In this document: piece by piece, positions 53,181-61,993 of the stretch
Layout: every line of letters starts with the position of its first letter
Numbering within the stretch: position 1 is the stretch's first letter
Assembly: GCA_963836355.1 (NCBI GenBank)
Contig: CAWIJO010000002.1
Span: 496,001-560,000 of the forward strand
Length of the DNA stretch: 64,000 nucleotides
Direction of reading: 5' to 3'
DNA from: Palsa-506 sp963836355
GTDB lineage: Bacteria > Actinomycetota > Actinomycetes > Streptosporangiales > Streptosporangiaceae
The notes under the pieces: generated by a model
What the model saw: the letters and a program-made list of their open reading frames with translations, nothing else
Database searches by the model: none
What the model was told of the DNA's origin: nothing
Position numbers and translations under genes: made by a program

Positions 53181-53543
53181 ATGCCGTTGCCCGCCGACGA
53201 CGCCGTCGCCCGCCGCGACGAGATCCTCGCGCGGACCCGCCGGGCATCGCGGTGGATCACTGCGGCCGCCATCGCGGCCGCGGTCACCCTCGGCAGTGCC
53301 TTTGCGCACGCGCTGCCGGGACATCACGCGGCGGCGCAGGCAGCGACGGCCCCAGGCGAGGCCGGCGGCAGCGGCGCGCCGGGCGCCAGCCCGCGCCCGC
53401 ACCGGGCGCGGCAGCACCCGGCCGGCCGCTGGCAGCGGAGCCACCGGCACCTGACGCCGCCACCGCAGCCGCCCGCGAGCAGCCCGGCACCGCAGCCGAC
53501 GAGCACGCCGACCCCGCCGCCCGTGGTCTCGGGCGGTTCTTGA
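53181..53543 (+). CDS. small single-pass membrane protein with Pro-rich tail
   Basis: 120 residues with AGGAGCGAG upstream of ATG 53181. A basic head ('VARRDEILARTRRASRWIT') is followed by one transmembrane helix ('AAAIAAAVTLGSAFAHALPG') and then an extracytoplasmic His/Pro/Ser-rich disordered tail ('HLTPPPQPPASSPAPQPTST'). Its stop overlaps the next start by one base (TGATG). It is probably an accessory subunit of the redox unit; no family was recognised. Confidence 0.75.
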   Translation: MPLPADDAVARRDEILARTRRASRWITAAAIAAAVTLGSAFAHALPGHHAAAQAATAPGEAGGSGAPGASPRPHRARQHPAGRWQRSHRHLTPPPQPPASSPAPQPTSTPTPPPVVSGGS

Positions 53544-54592
53544 TGACGACACTCTGGTACGCGGCCCGCGGCACCGGAGTAGTGGCGCTGCTGCTGCTGA
53601 CCGCGACAGTCGTGCTCGGCATCGCCGGAACGGCCAGGTTCTCCTCGGCACGCTGGCCGCGGGTAATGACGGCCGGGCTGCACCGGAACCTGTCGCTGCT
53701 CGTGGTGGCCTTCGTCGCCGTGCACGTGTCGACCACCGTGTTGGATCCGTTCACGCCGATCGGCTGGACCGCAGCCGCCGTGCCGTTCTCGGCCAGCTAC
53801 CGGCCGCTGTGGCTCGGACTCGGCGCGGTCGCCTTCGACCTGCTGCTCGCGGTGCTGGTGACCAGCTTGCTGCGGGCCAGGCTCGGCTACCGCGCGTGGC
53901 GGTCGGTGCACTGGCTGGCCTACGCGTCCTGGCCGGTGGCACTGTGGCACGGGCTCGGGGCTGGCACCGATACCCGGCTGACCTGGCTGGTCGCACTCGA
54001 TGCCGGCTGCGTTGCCGCGGTCGCCGCCGCGGCGACGTGGCGGGTCTCGCTGCTGCCGGAGGCCGGCCAGCGGCTGGCGGCCGGCTCGGCCGGCCTCGCC
54101 CTGGCGCTGGCAACCGTGGCTTTCGTGGCCATCGGCCCGCTGCAGCCCGGCTGGGCCCGCCGGGCCGGGACCCCGGTAGCGCTGCTGGCCGGCGCCGGAT
54201 CCGGCGCCGCCGCTGGGACCGCTGCCGGATCGACCGTGCGTCCCGGCAGCGGCCGCTTCACCGCCAGCGTCGCGCGGACCGGGCCAGCAGCGGACGGCCA
54301 GGCGACGATAACCATCAGCGGGCGCAGCGACAGTTCCCCGCGGCAGTCGATCGTGATCGTCTTGCGGGGCCGGCCAGCGGACGGCGGAGTGATCCTGGCC
54401 AGCGGCGACGTCGGCCTGCGGCCGGCCGCGGCTGCGCAGGCCTACCGCGGGCCGGTGGTCGGGCTGGACGGCAACCTGATCGTGGCGCAGCTGCGGGGCG
54501 CAGGCGGGTACGCCGCCCGCGCCAGTATCACGCTGTACATCAGCGGCAGCCGGGCCTCCGGCCAGGTGGCGGTTTCCGGGACGCAGTCATGA
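53543..54592 (+). CDS. ferric reductase-like transmembrane protein
   Basis: 349 residues. The first 200 have about six helices resembling the ferric-reductase/NADPH-oxidase haem domain, with paired His in 'GLHRNLSLLVVAFVAVHVST' and 'RSVHWLAYASWPVALWHGLG' that could bind two haem b groups. The C-terminal 150 residues are an extracytoplasmic β-domain ('GQATITISGRSDSSPRQSIV', 'ARASITLYISGSRASGQVAV') in place of the usual cytoplasmic flavin/NADPH domains. Electrons would thus have to come from separate partners, possibly the next two genes. Confidence 0.88.
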   Translation: MTTLWYAARGTGVVALLLLTATVVLGIAGTARFSSARWPRVMTAGLHRNLSLLVVAFVAVHVSTTVLDPFTPIGWTAAAVPFSASYRPLWLGLGAVAFDLLLAVLVTSLLRARLGYRAWRSVHWLAYASWPVALWHGLGAGTDTRLTWLVALDAGCVAAVAAAATWRVSLLPEAGQRLAAGSAGLALALATVAFVAIGPLQPGWARRAGTPVALLAGAGSGAAAGTAAGSTVRPGSGRFTASVARTGPAADGQATITISGRSDSSPRQSIVIVLRGRPADGGVILASGDVGLRPAAAAQAYRGPVVGLDGNLIVAQLRGAGGYAARASITLYISGSRASGQVAVSGTQS

Positions 54593-55913
54593 CCGGCCGC
54601 CCGTCCGCGGCAGCGCGGCTGATGGCCGGCTGGCTGGAAACCAGCCGGCCCGCCACCTTGCCCGAGCACCTGGCCAGGTACGGCCCGCCGCCGTTGCGCG
54701 GGCCGGCCGGCCGCCGCGGGCCAGCCGGCCCCGGGCCCGCGGGCTGGCGGACGCGGTCTTTGCCGCCGGGCTGACCGGGCGCGGGGGCGCCGGCTTCCGC
54801 ACCGGAACCAAGATGCGCGCCGTCGCCGCCCGCGGTGGCGATGCCGTCGTCGTCGCCAACGGCATGGAGAGCGAGCCTGCCAGCAGCAAGGACGAGGCGC
54901 TGCTCTCGCTGGCCCCGCATCTGGTGCTGGACGGCGCCGTGCTCGCGGCCGAGGCGGTCGGCGCGCAGGTAGCCCACCTCTGCATATCCCGGCTCAGGCC
55001 GCAACTGCTCGACCAGGTTCTGGCGGCGGTTGCCGACCGGCAGCGGGCCCGGCTGGATCCGGTGCCCATCGAGGTGCACGCGCTACCGGAGCACTACGTG
55101 GCCAGCGAGGAGACCTCGCTGATCCGGTGGCTGAACGGCGGCGAGGCCAAGCCCGCGCCCACTCCGCCGCGGCCGTTCGAACGCGGCGTGCGGCGGCTGC
55201 CCACGCTGGTGGACAACGTGGAGACGCTGGCGCACGTCGCCCTGATAGCCCGCTACGGCCCGGCCTGGTTCCGGCAGGCCGGGCGGCCGGAGGCGCCGGG
55301 CACGATGCTAGTGACGATCTCCGGGGCAGTCGCCCAGCCGGGCGTGCGGGAGATCGAGGTCGGCACCCGGGTCGGCGACGTGCTCGCCCGCTGCGGCGCC
55401 GCGGACACCGTCGGCGCCATCCTGGTCGGCGGCTACTTCGGCACCTGGCACGAGGCCCGCGGTATCGGCGGGGTGCCGCTGACCGGCGACGAACTTCGCC
55501 GGCTTGGCGCGTCGCCGGGGGCCGGCGTGCTCGTTGCCCTCCCGGCGGATGCCTGCGGGCTGACCGAGACCGCGCGCGTGCTGGCCTACCTGGCCGGGCA
55601 GAGCGCTGGCCAGTGCGGCCCGTGCGCCTTCGGGCTGGCTTCGGTCGCCGAGGATTTCGCCCAGCTCGCACTCGGGCGGCCCGGCGGTGCCCTGTTCGAC
55701 CGGCTGGAACGCAGGCTCGGGATCATCAAGGGACGCGGCGCGTGCCGCCACCCGGACGGCGCGATCCGGCTGGCCGCCTCGGCGCTGACGACGTTCGCCG
55801 CGGACGCCAGCGCGCACGCGCGGCACCTGCCCTGCGCCGCGGCGCGCCGCGGCCATCGCGGGCGGGCGGTGCTGCCGATCCCGGCGCCGGCCGCGGCCGG
55901 GACGTGGCGATGA
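54589..55913 (+). pseudogene. NuoF/SLBB-type flavoprotein with Fe-S site, one frameshift
   Basis: ATG 54589 overlaps the previous stop (ATGA). The first frame encodes 'RLMAGWLETSRPATLPEHLA' and 'RYGPPPLRGPAGRR', then shifts in a C/G-rich run near 54725. The other frame reads 'GLADAVFAAGLTGRGGAGFR' then 'TGTKM', the FMN/NADH-binding Gly-rich loop of complex I subunit NuoF. An SLBB segment follows ('LVTISGAVAQPGVREIEVGT') and the Fe-S ligands 'SAGQCGPCAFGLASVAEDF' and 'GRGACRHPDG'. Only one indel separates it from an intact 440-residue protein, so an assembly error is plausible. The part from 54813 on is uninterrupted. Confidence 0.85.
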
Positions 55914-56119
55914 CGATCGCGCTGCGGCTCGACCCGACCGCCTGCACCGGGCACGGCCTGTGCGCCAGCCTGCTGCCGGAACTCATCGAGCTGGACGAAT
56001 GGGGATACCCGATCTTGCTTGCCGATACCGTGCCTGACCACCTGCGCCGCAGCGCGCGCCGGGCCAGGGATGCCTGTCCGACGCTCGCCCTGCGGCTGGC
56101 GACGGCCAGGCAGCGATGA
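55910..56119 (+). CDS. ferredoxin (3Fe-4S/4Fe-4S type, single cluster)
   Basis: 69 residues; ATG 55910 overlaps the previous stop (ATGA). Cluster ligands C12, C18 and C56 in 'CTGHGLCASLLPELIELDEW' and 'DACPTLALRL' follow the C-x5-C ... C-P pattern of small actinobacterial ferredoxins that often serve P450s. Here the context suggests electron transfer between the NuoF-like flavoprotein and the membrane haem proteins. Cytoplasmic. Confidence 0.92.
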   Translation: MTIALRLDPTACTGHGLCASLLPELIELDEWGYPILLADTVPDHLRRSARRARDACPTLALRLATARQR

Positions 56120-56994
56120 GCAGGCCGAAGCCGGCCGAGGCCATCGCCGCGCGGCACCGGCATCGCCGCCGCGGCAGCGCGGGCGGCGGGGACGGGCGGA
56201 GCACCGGGGGCACCGCTGGCAACGAGCGGCTGACCGCGATGACCGGCGCCGCGCTGCTGGTGCTGTTCGCCGCGGAAGGCGTGACGATCCTGGCCGTGCA
56301 GCGGCTGCTGACGCTGCATTTCTTCATCGGCATGCTGCTGGCCGGCCCGGCAGTGCTGAAGATCTCCTCGACCGGTTACCGGTTCGCCCGCTACTACGCC
56401 GGCGCCGGCCCCTACGTCCGTAAGGGGCCGCCCGCGCCCTTGCTGCGGCTGCTCGGGCCGGTAGTGGTGCTGACCTCCTGCGGCGTGATCGGCACCGGGG
56501 TGCTGCTGGCCTTCGCCGGACCCCGCCCCGGCCCGTGGCTCTTCCTGCACAAGGCTTTTTTCGTGCTGTGGTTCGGGGTAATGACGATCCATGTACTCGC
56601 CTACCTGCCGCGGCTGGCCCGGCTCGCCGCCGCGGGCTGGCGCGGCGGCCGGCCCGGCCCCGGTGGCCGCCCCGGCGTAGTGGTCGGCGGCTCGCCCGCC
56701 CGGCTGGCACTGCTCGCCACCGCGCTGGCCGGCGGCGCGGTGCTGGCCGTCCTCACGATCCACCTGGCCGGCCCGTGGCAGCACCGCGGCGCCGCCGCGG
56801 CATCAGGCCGCCAGCGCATGACAGGCGCGCTTGAAGCCGGCGCTCGATCCGTACCGCAAGCTCACCGAGGCGTGCCCGGCATCGGCAGCCGAAGTCGCGT
56901 GCCTGATGCTGCCGCGCGGGGTGAGGACCTCGGTGAAGCTGTTGTCCGGGCTCGCGGCTACCAGCCGGGCGCCGCGCCAGCGTCCGGCCAATGA
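56116..56994 (+). CDS. cytochrome b561-like membrane protein
   Basis: 292 residues; ATG overlaps the ferredoxin stop (ATGA). Four or five helices carry His residues in positions suited to haem b: 'LLTLHFFIGMLLAGPAVLKI' and 'WLFLHKAFFVLWFGVMTIHV'. A final helix 'LALLATALAGGAVLAVLTIH' ends 'LAGPWQHRGAAA', where one would expect the protein to stop. Instead the frame runs on for about 60 more residues, antisense to the gene at 56803-57453, suggesting loss of the original stop. It is probably the membrane electron acceptor or donor of the redox unit. Confidence 0.8.
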   Translation: MSRPKPAEAIAARHRHRRRGSAGGGDGRSTGGTAGNERLTAMTGAALLVLFAAEGVTILAVQRLLTLHFFIGMLLAGPAVLKISSTGYRFARYYAGAGPYVRKGPPAPLLRLLGPVVVLTSCGVIGTGVLLAFAGPRPGPWLFLHKAFFVLWFGVMTIHVLAYLPRLARLAAAGWRGGRPGPGGRPGVVVGGSPARLALLATALAGGAVLAVLTIHLAGPWQHRGAAAASGRQRMTGALEAGARSVPQAHRGVPGIGSRSRVPDAAARGEDLGEAVVRARGYQPGAAPASGQ

Positions 56995-57453
56995 GATCAC
57001 CCAGCCGTCTGGCAGCGGCCCGGACTTGACGTTCTGCAGGTCAAGCGTGGTCTTGGCGCCGTCCGTGCCCCACCAGGCATGCACTGCCCCGGTCAGGCCA
57101 AGCGTGTACACGCTGCCCCGCTCGGTGCAGATCTTCGCGCTGCCGTGCAGCGTGTCGCAGCTGAATATGCCGCATTCCCGGCCCCGGATGCCCGCTTGCA
57201 GGTGAGTGAACAGCACGTACTGGCCGCCGTTGCTGGCCTGCACCCGGCCGTAGCCGTCCCACTCCGTCAGCGGCGTGAACCGGTCACCAATGTGGAAGAC
57301 CCACGGGGTAGTCACGAGATCGACCAGCACGGCCGCGATCGCCAGCGCTAACAGCCCCTTCAGCAGAATGATGCGCCGCCGCCGGGGCTGCGGGGGGCTG
57401 CGTAGGGCCCGGCTGGCCGCCGAGCCCCGGCCCGGTCGCGATCCTGCGACCAC
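56803..57453 (-). CDS. membrane-anchored extracytoplasmic protein, unknown
   Basis: 216 residues: a basic head ('LRSPPQPRRRRIILLKGLL'), one transmembrane helix ('LLALAIAAVLVDLVTTPWVF'), then a soluble outer domain with 'YVLFTHLQAGIRGRECGIFS', 'CDTLHGSAKICTERGSVYTL' and 'LQNVKSGPLPDGWVISLAGR'. Four Cys in the outer domain could form disulfides. It resembles an uncharacterised actinomycete family, but I cannot name it. It is convergent with, and overlaps by 190 bases, the b561-like frame. Confidence 0.75.
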   Translation of the reverse strand: MVAGSRPGRGSAASRALRSPPQPRRRRIILLKGLLALAIAAVLVDLVTTPWVFHIGDRFTPLTEWDGYGRVQASNGGQYVLFTHLQAGIRGRECGIFSCDTLHGSAKICTERGSVYTLGLTGAVHAWWGTDGAKTTLDLQNVKSGPLPDGWVISLAGRWRGARLVAASPDNSFTEVLTPRGSIRHATSAADAGHASVSLRYGSSAGFKRACHALAA

Positions 57454-57508
57454 CAGGCACCTCCTACCGGGCGAGTCAGGCGAATCTAGCCTAATCCGGC
57501 CGGTCGTG

Positions 57509-58285
57509 CTACCCGATCGGCGTGGGGCTTGCCGCGGCCGCGACCGCCGCTTTCAGCCAGCCGCCGATGCGGTCGAGCAGGGCGGCGTCCGCAGCGGACT
57601 CCGCGTGCCCGAATCCTGGCACGATCCACAGTTCCTTTGGCTCGCTCGCAGCCTCGTACAGCTGCGTGGCGTGCTCGACGGGGAAGTAGCCGTCCTGGTC
57701 GCCGTGCACGATCAGCAGCGGCACCGGGGCGATCTTTGCGGCCGCATCGGCCGGCGGCAACGGCACCGGATTCCACCGGCCGGAGCTGATCCTGGTGTTC
57801 AGCAGCTTCCTGGCCAACAGCCGGCCGAGCCTGCGCTCGACGGCCCAGTGCACCCGCCGCATCGACTTCGTGCCGCGGTAGTACCATCGGCCAGGGCCGC
57901 TGACCGAAACCACCGCGTCAACGCCGCCGGTGAGCCCGGCGTACCGCAAGGCGATCGACGCGCCCATCGAGAACCCGACGATCGCGATCCGCTCATACCC
58001 GAGCTCGCGCGCATAGGCCACTGCGACCGCCACGTCCCGCAGTTCCCTGTCGCCGAGCGTGGACAGGCCCCCGGACCGGCCATGACCACGGAAGTCGAAG
58101 GTCACCACGCCGCCGTACTTGCTCAGCCGCCGCGCCACCCGCCAGACCGAGGGACGCTGCCAGTTCAGCGTGAAGCCGTGCGCGAGCACGATCCCCAGGC
58201 CCCGGTCACCGGGCAGGTGCGCGGCGTCAATCGGGACGCCGTCGTCGGTCACCAGAGTACGGGCCTTCGGAACGGGTAGGGTCAT
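57509..58285 (-). CDS. α/β-hydrolase
   Basis: 258 residues from ATG 58285. α/β-fold elements: oxyanion strand 'LGIVLAHGFTLNWQRPSVWR', 'VVTFDFRGHGRSGGLSTLGD', nucleophile elbow G-F-S-M-G in 'RIAIVGFSMGASIALRYAGL', acid strand 'PLLIVHGDQDGYFPVEHATQ' (Asp) and catalytic His in 'ELWIVPGFGHAESAADAALL'. The triad is complete. Esterase or lipase-like; the substrate is unknown. Longer in-frame starts have no ribosome-binding site. Confidence 0.92.
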   Translation of the reverse strand: MTLPVPKARTLVTDDGVPIDAAHLPGDRGLGIVLAHGFTLNWQRPSVWRVARRLSKYGGVVTFDFRGHGRSGGLSTLGDRELRDVAVAVAYARELGYERIAIVGFSMGASIALRYAGLTGGVDAVVSVSGPGRWYYRGTKSMRRVHWAVERRLGRLLARKLLNTRISSGRWNPVPLPPADAAAKIAPVPLLIVHGDQDGYFPVEHATQLYEAASEPKELWIVPGFGHAESAADAALLDRIGGWLKAAVAAAASPTPIG

Positions 58286-58424
58286 GTCTCCATTCTGCGG
58301 GAGATCGGCAGTCCCGCGGCGACCCGGACCCGATCGCCGCGGTCCGGGAAGTATCCGGCGGGGATCGCTGGTTGTCTCCCGGCGCAGACCTGACCAGGCG
58401 GACATCACCAGGAAGGCGGGAGCG

Positions 58425-59363
58425 ATGCGCGCGATACGGGTTCACCATTTCGGCGGACCGGAGGTCCTGCAGCCCGTCGACACGGACGTCCCGGAACCTG
58501 CGCCCGGCGAGGTCCTTGTCCGGGTCGCCGCGGCGGGCGTTAACCCGGTCGACTGGAGCGTCAGGTCCGGCGCGGCCGGGGACCGGTTCGGCAGCCCGCC
58601 GTATATTCCCGGCTGGGACATCTCCGGCGTGATCGAGGCGGCGGGGCCCGGCACCGGATCCTTCGGGCCCGGTGACCGGGTCTACGGAATGCCGCGGTTC
58701 CCCGCCATGGCCAGCGCCTATGCCGAGCACGTCACAGCGCCTGCCGCGCACCTCGCGGCAACCCCTGCCCGGATCGGCGACGTGGAGGCGGCCGGCCTGC
58801 CGCTGGCCGGGCTTACCGCACTTCAGGTGCTCGACCTGGCCGGGGTCGTCTCCGGCCAGCGGGTGCTCGTGCATGCAGCCGCCGGCGGCGTCGGCCACCT
58901 GGCCGTGCAGCTCGCCAAGGCCCGCGGCGCGCACGTGCTGGGCACCGCCCGCGCGGGCAAGCATGAGTTCCTGCGCGACCTGGGCGTCGATGAGCCGATT
59001 GATTACACCGAGGTGGCCTTCGAGGACGTGGCCAAGGACGTCGACCTGGTGATCGACACGATCGGCGGCGACTGCGGAATGCGGTCGCTGAACGTGATCA
59101 GGCCGGGCGGGATGCTCATCGTGATCCGCGGTGGCATGAGCGCCGAGCTGGCCGCCGCCGCCGGGGCGGCAGGCGTCCGGGCAGGCAATCACCTGGTCCG
59201 CCCGGACGGGCCAGGGCTCGCCCGGCTGGCGGGCTTCGTCGATGCGGGCGACCTGACCATAGCGATCGGCCAGCTGTTCCCGCTGGCCCGGGCCGCGGAT
59301 GCGCATCGCAGCGGCGAGGCGGGCCGGACCCAGGGCAAGCTCGTCCTCTCGGTCGCCCGGTGA
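58425..59363 (+). CDS. zinc-independent quinone oxidoreductase-like MDR protein
   Basis: 312 residues from ATG 58425 (GGAAGGCGGGAG upstream). MDR fold: 'MRAIRVHHFGGPEVLQPVDT', GroES domain 'AAGVNPVDWSVRSGAAGDRF', 'YIPGWDISGVIEAAGPGTGS', and the Rossmann motif 'VLVHAAAGGVGHLAVQLAKA' (A-x-G-G-V-G). No structural zinc Cys cluster is seen, as in the QOR subfamily. NADPH-dependent reduction of quinones or enones is likely. Confidence 0.93.
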   Translation: MRAIRVHHFGGPEVLQPVDTDVPEPAPGEVLVRVAAAGVNPVDWSVRSGAAGDRFGSPPYIPGWDISGVIEAAGPGTGSFGPGDRVYGMPRFPAMASAYAEHVTAPAAHLAATPARIGDVEAAGLPLAGLTALQVLDLAGVVSGQRVLVHAAAGGVGHLAVQLAKARGAHVLGTARAGKHEFLRDLGVDEPIDYTEVAFEDVAKDVDLVIDTIGGDCGMRSLNVIRPGGMLIVIRGGMSAELAAAAGAAGVRAGNHLVRPDGPGLARLAGFVDAGDLTIAIGQLFPLARAADAHRSGEAGRTQGKLVLSVAR

Positions 59364-59448
59364 CGTCGGGGCGGGCCTTCACAGCCGGGGCCGGCTACGG
59401 CAGTCTGTTGGGATTCCGTTGCGGAGCTCAACCTTCCTGGAGGCAACT

Positions 59449-60225
59449 ATGCCCGTGCTCGACGCACTGATCGCCGCGATCCGCGCGGCGAGGGTGGAGG
59501 TCGTTGACCTGACCGCCCGGCTTGAGCCGAGTACCCCGCTGATCAAGCTGCCAGCGCCGTTCGGGAACACCGCGCCGTTCGCCCTGCACGAGATCAGCAG
59601 GTACGACGACCGCGGGCCGGCCTGGTACTGGAATGACATCACCACCGGCGAGCACTCCGGCACCCATTTCGACGCCCCGGTGCACTGGATCACCGGGCGC
59701 GACCGCGAGGACGTCGCGCAGGTGCCGGTGACCAGGCTGATCGGGCCTGCCGCGGTGCTGGACTTTACCGCTGAGGCCGCCGCCGACCCGGACTTCCTCC
59801 TTGAGGTAACGCACATCAGGGAATGGGAGCAAGCGCATGGCCCGCTGCCGGACGGCGGGTGGCTGCTGTTCCGCACTGGCTGGGACGCCCGGTCGCACGA
59901 CCAGGATCTCTTCCTCAATGCCAACGAGACCGGGCCGCATACTCCCGGCGTGTCGGTGGACTGCGCCCGGTGGCTAGCGGAGGAATCGCCGGTGATCGGA
60001 TTCGGGGTGGAGACCGTCGGCACGGACGCCGGGACGGCGCACTCGTTCGAGCCGCCGTTCCCGTGCCACTCGGCGCTGCTCGGCGCCGGCAAGTACGGGC
60101 TCACCCAGCTGCAGAACCTGGCCAGGCTGCCAGCCCACGGCGCCGTGATCATCGCGGGCCCGCTGCCGATCACCGGCGGGTCCGGCAGCCCGTGCCGGGT
60201 GCTAGCCCTGGCAGAGCGCTCCTGA
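59449..60225 (+). CDS. cyclase family protein (kynurenine formamidase-like)
   Basis: 258 residues from ATG 59449 (CTGGAGGC 7 bases upstream). The metal-binding motif H69-S-G-T-H73-F-D75-A-P-V-H79 is the signature of the cyclase/kynurenine formamidase (KynB) superfamily. Further segments: 'GGWLLFRTGWDARSHDQDLF', 'TPGVSVDCARWLAEESPVIG' and 'VETVGTDAGTAHSFEPPFPC'. Members hydrolyse amides or lactones such as N-formylkynurenine or isatin. Its stop overlaps the start of the ThDP enzyme by one base, so the two probably act in one pathway. Confidence 0.92.
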   Translation: MPVLDALIAAIRAARVEVVDLTARLEPSTPLIKLPAPFGNTAPFALHEISRYDDRGPAWYWNDITTGEHSGTHFDAPVHWITGRDREDVAQVPVTRLIGPAAVLDFTAEAAADPDFLLEVTHIREWEQAHGPLPDGGWLLFRTGWDARSHDQDLFLNANETGPHTPGVSVDCARWLAEESPVIGFGVETVGTDAGTAHSFEPPFPCHSALLGAGKYGLTQLQNLARLPAHGAVIIAGPLPITGGSGSPCRVLALAERS

Positions 60226-61910
60226 TGCTGGTCAGCCAGGCCGTCGGGGCAACGCTCGCAGATCTGGGCGCGGACACCGTGTTCGGCGTGGTGGGCAGCG
60301 GCAACTTCCATGTCACGAATGCCCTCGTCGCGCGCGGCGCGCGGTTCGTGGCGGCCCGGCACGAATGCGGCGCCGCCTGCATGGCGGACGGCTGGGCCAG
60401 GCTGGCGGGCCGGCCGGGCATCGTCTCCGTGCACCAGGGGCCGGGGCTGACCAATGCGGTCACCGGCATCACCGAGGCGGCCAAGAGCCGCACGCCGATG
60501 GTCGTGCTGGCCGCTGACGTGGCCGCGGCGGCGGTACGGTCCAACTTCCGCATTGACGTCGCGTCGATCGCGACAGCCGTGGGCGCGACGCCGGAACGGC
60601 TGCATTCTGCCGAGTCCGCCGTCGCGGACGTGATCAGGGCCTACCGGACGGCCGAGCGCGAACGCCGGACCGTGGTGCTCGCGCTGCCGCTGGACGTGCA
60701 GGCCGCCGAGTGCGCGCAGCCGGTGCTGCCCGGCCGGGAATCCGGCCAGATCGTGGCGAGCGTGCGAGGCGCCGCCGCGATCGCGGGCGGCGCGCCGCCC
60801 GCGGACGTGATCGGCGCGCTCGCCGCCGCGCTCGCCGCCGCGCGGCGGCCCGTGTTCATCGCGGGCCGGGGCGCCAGGATCGCCGCGGCCGGAGCCGACC
60901 TGGAGCGCCTCGCCACCGCGTCCGGAGCGCTGCTGGCGACATCCGCCGCGGCCAAGGGCCTGTTCCGGGGCAGCCCGTGGGACCTCGATGTAAGCGGCGG
61001 CTTCGCCTCCCCGCTCGCCGCCGAGCTGATCCGCGGCGCGGACCTGGTCGTCGGCTGGGGCTGCGCGCTGAATATGTGGACGCTCCGGCACGGCCATCTG
61101 ATCGGCCCGGATGCGACGGTCATTCAGGTCGACCACGAGCCGACCGCGCTCGGCGCGCACCGGCCGGTGGATCTCGGCGTGCTCGGCGACGTGGCGGCGA
61201 CGGCGCAGGCCGTCGCCAGCGCGCTGGCGGCCGAGCCGGGTCAGCCCGCGGCCGGCTACCGGTCGGCTGGGCTACGCGAGCGGCTGGCTAGCGAGATCCG
61301 CTGGCGCGACGTGCCCTACGCCGATGACGGCGACGGCAGCCGGATCGACCCGCGTACCCTCACGATCGCGCTGGACGATCTGCTGCCAGCCGAGCGGATC
61401 GTGGCGGTGGACTCGGGGAACTTCATGGGCTACCCGAGCATGTACCTGTCGGTGCCGGACGCCGACGGGTTCTGCCTCACCCAGGCCTACCAGTCGATCG
61501 GGCTTGGCCTGGCATCGGCTATCGGCTCGGCAGTCGCGCGGCCGGACCGGCTCACCATCGCGGCACTGGGCGACGGCGGCGCATTGATGAGCATCAGCGA
61601 GCTTGAGACCGTGGTCCGGCTCGGCCTGCCAATGGTCATCCTGATCTACGACGACGAGGCATACGGCGCCGAGGTCCATCACTTCGGCCCGGATGGTCAT
61701 CCGCTGGACGTGGTCCGCTTCCCCCCGGCGGACATCGCCGCGATCGGCCGCGGCTTCGGCTGCGACGCGGTAACCGTGCGCCGGGCAGGCGATCTCGGCC
61801 CGGTTCGCGACTGGCTGGCCGGGCCGCGCGGCAAGCCGCTGCTGATTGACGCCAAGGTGACCTCGGAACGCGGGTCCTGGTGGCTGGAGGAGGCGTTCCG
61901 CGGCCACTGA
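60225..61910 (+). CDS. thiamine diphosphate-dependent enzyme (acetolactate synthase-like)
   Basis: 561 residues. N-terminal Pyr domain: 'DTVFGVVGSGNFHVTNALVA' and 'FVAARHECGAACMADGWARL' with the activating Glu (about 47). Central domain: 'RRPVFIAGRGARIAAAGADL'. C-terminal PP domain: 'FCLTQAYQSIGLGLASAIGS' and 'LTIAALGDGGALMSISELET', where GDG starts the ThDP motif; it ends 'LPMVILIYDDEAYGAEVHHF', with Asp where the motif's Asn is usual. It would decarboxylate or carboligate a 2-oxo acid. Coupled to the cyclase (TGATG overlap); the substrate is unknown. Confidence 0.93.
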   Translation: MLVSQAVGATLADLGADTVFGVVGSGNFHVTNALVARGARFVAARHECGAACMADGWARLAGRPGIVSVHQGPGLTNAVTGITEAAKSRTPMVVLAADVAAAAVRSNFRIDVASIATAVGATPERLHSAESAVADVIRAYRTAERERRTVVLALPLDVQAAECAQPVLPGRESGQIVASVRGAAAIAGGAPPADVIGALAAALAAARRPVFIAGRGARIAAAGADLERLATASGALLATSAAAKGLFRGSPWDLDVSGGFASPLAAELIRGADLVVGWGCALNMWTLRHGHLIGPDATVIQVDHEPTALGAHRPVDLGVLGDVAATAQAVASALAAEPGQPAAGYRSAGLRERLASEIRWRDVPYADDGDGSRIDPRTLTIALDDLLPAERIVAVDSGNFMGYPSMYLSVPDADGFCLTQAYQSIGLGLASAIGSAVARPDRLTIAALGDGGALMSISELETVVRLGLPMVILIYDDEAYGAEVHHFGPDGHPLDVVRFPPADIAAIGRGFGCDAVTVRRAGDLGPVRDWLAGPRGKPLLIDAKVTSERGSWWLEEAFRGH

Positions 61911-61993
61911 GCCCGGTCCCCCGGGGCCGGCCCTGGAATCCGCCAGCCCGGCGCCTCGTGCGCCTGGGCGGCCTCGCCTGCCAAAGGACTGAG

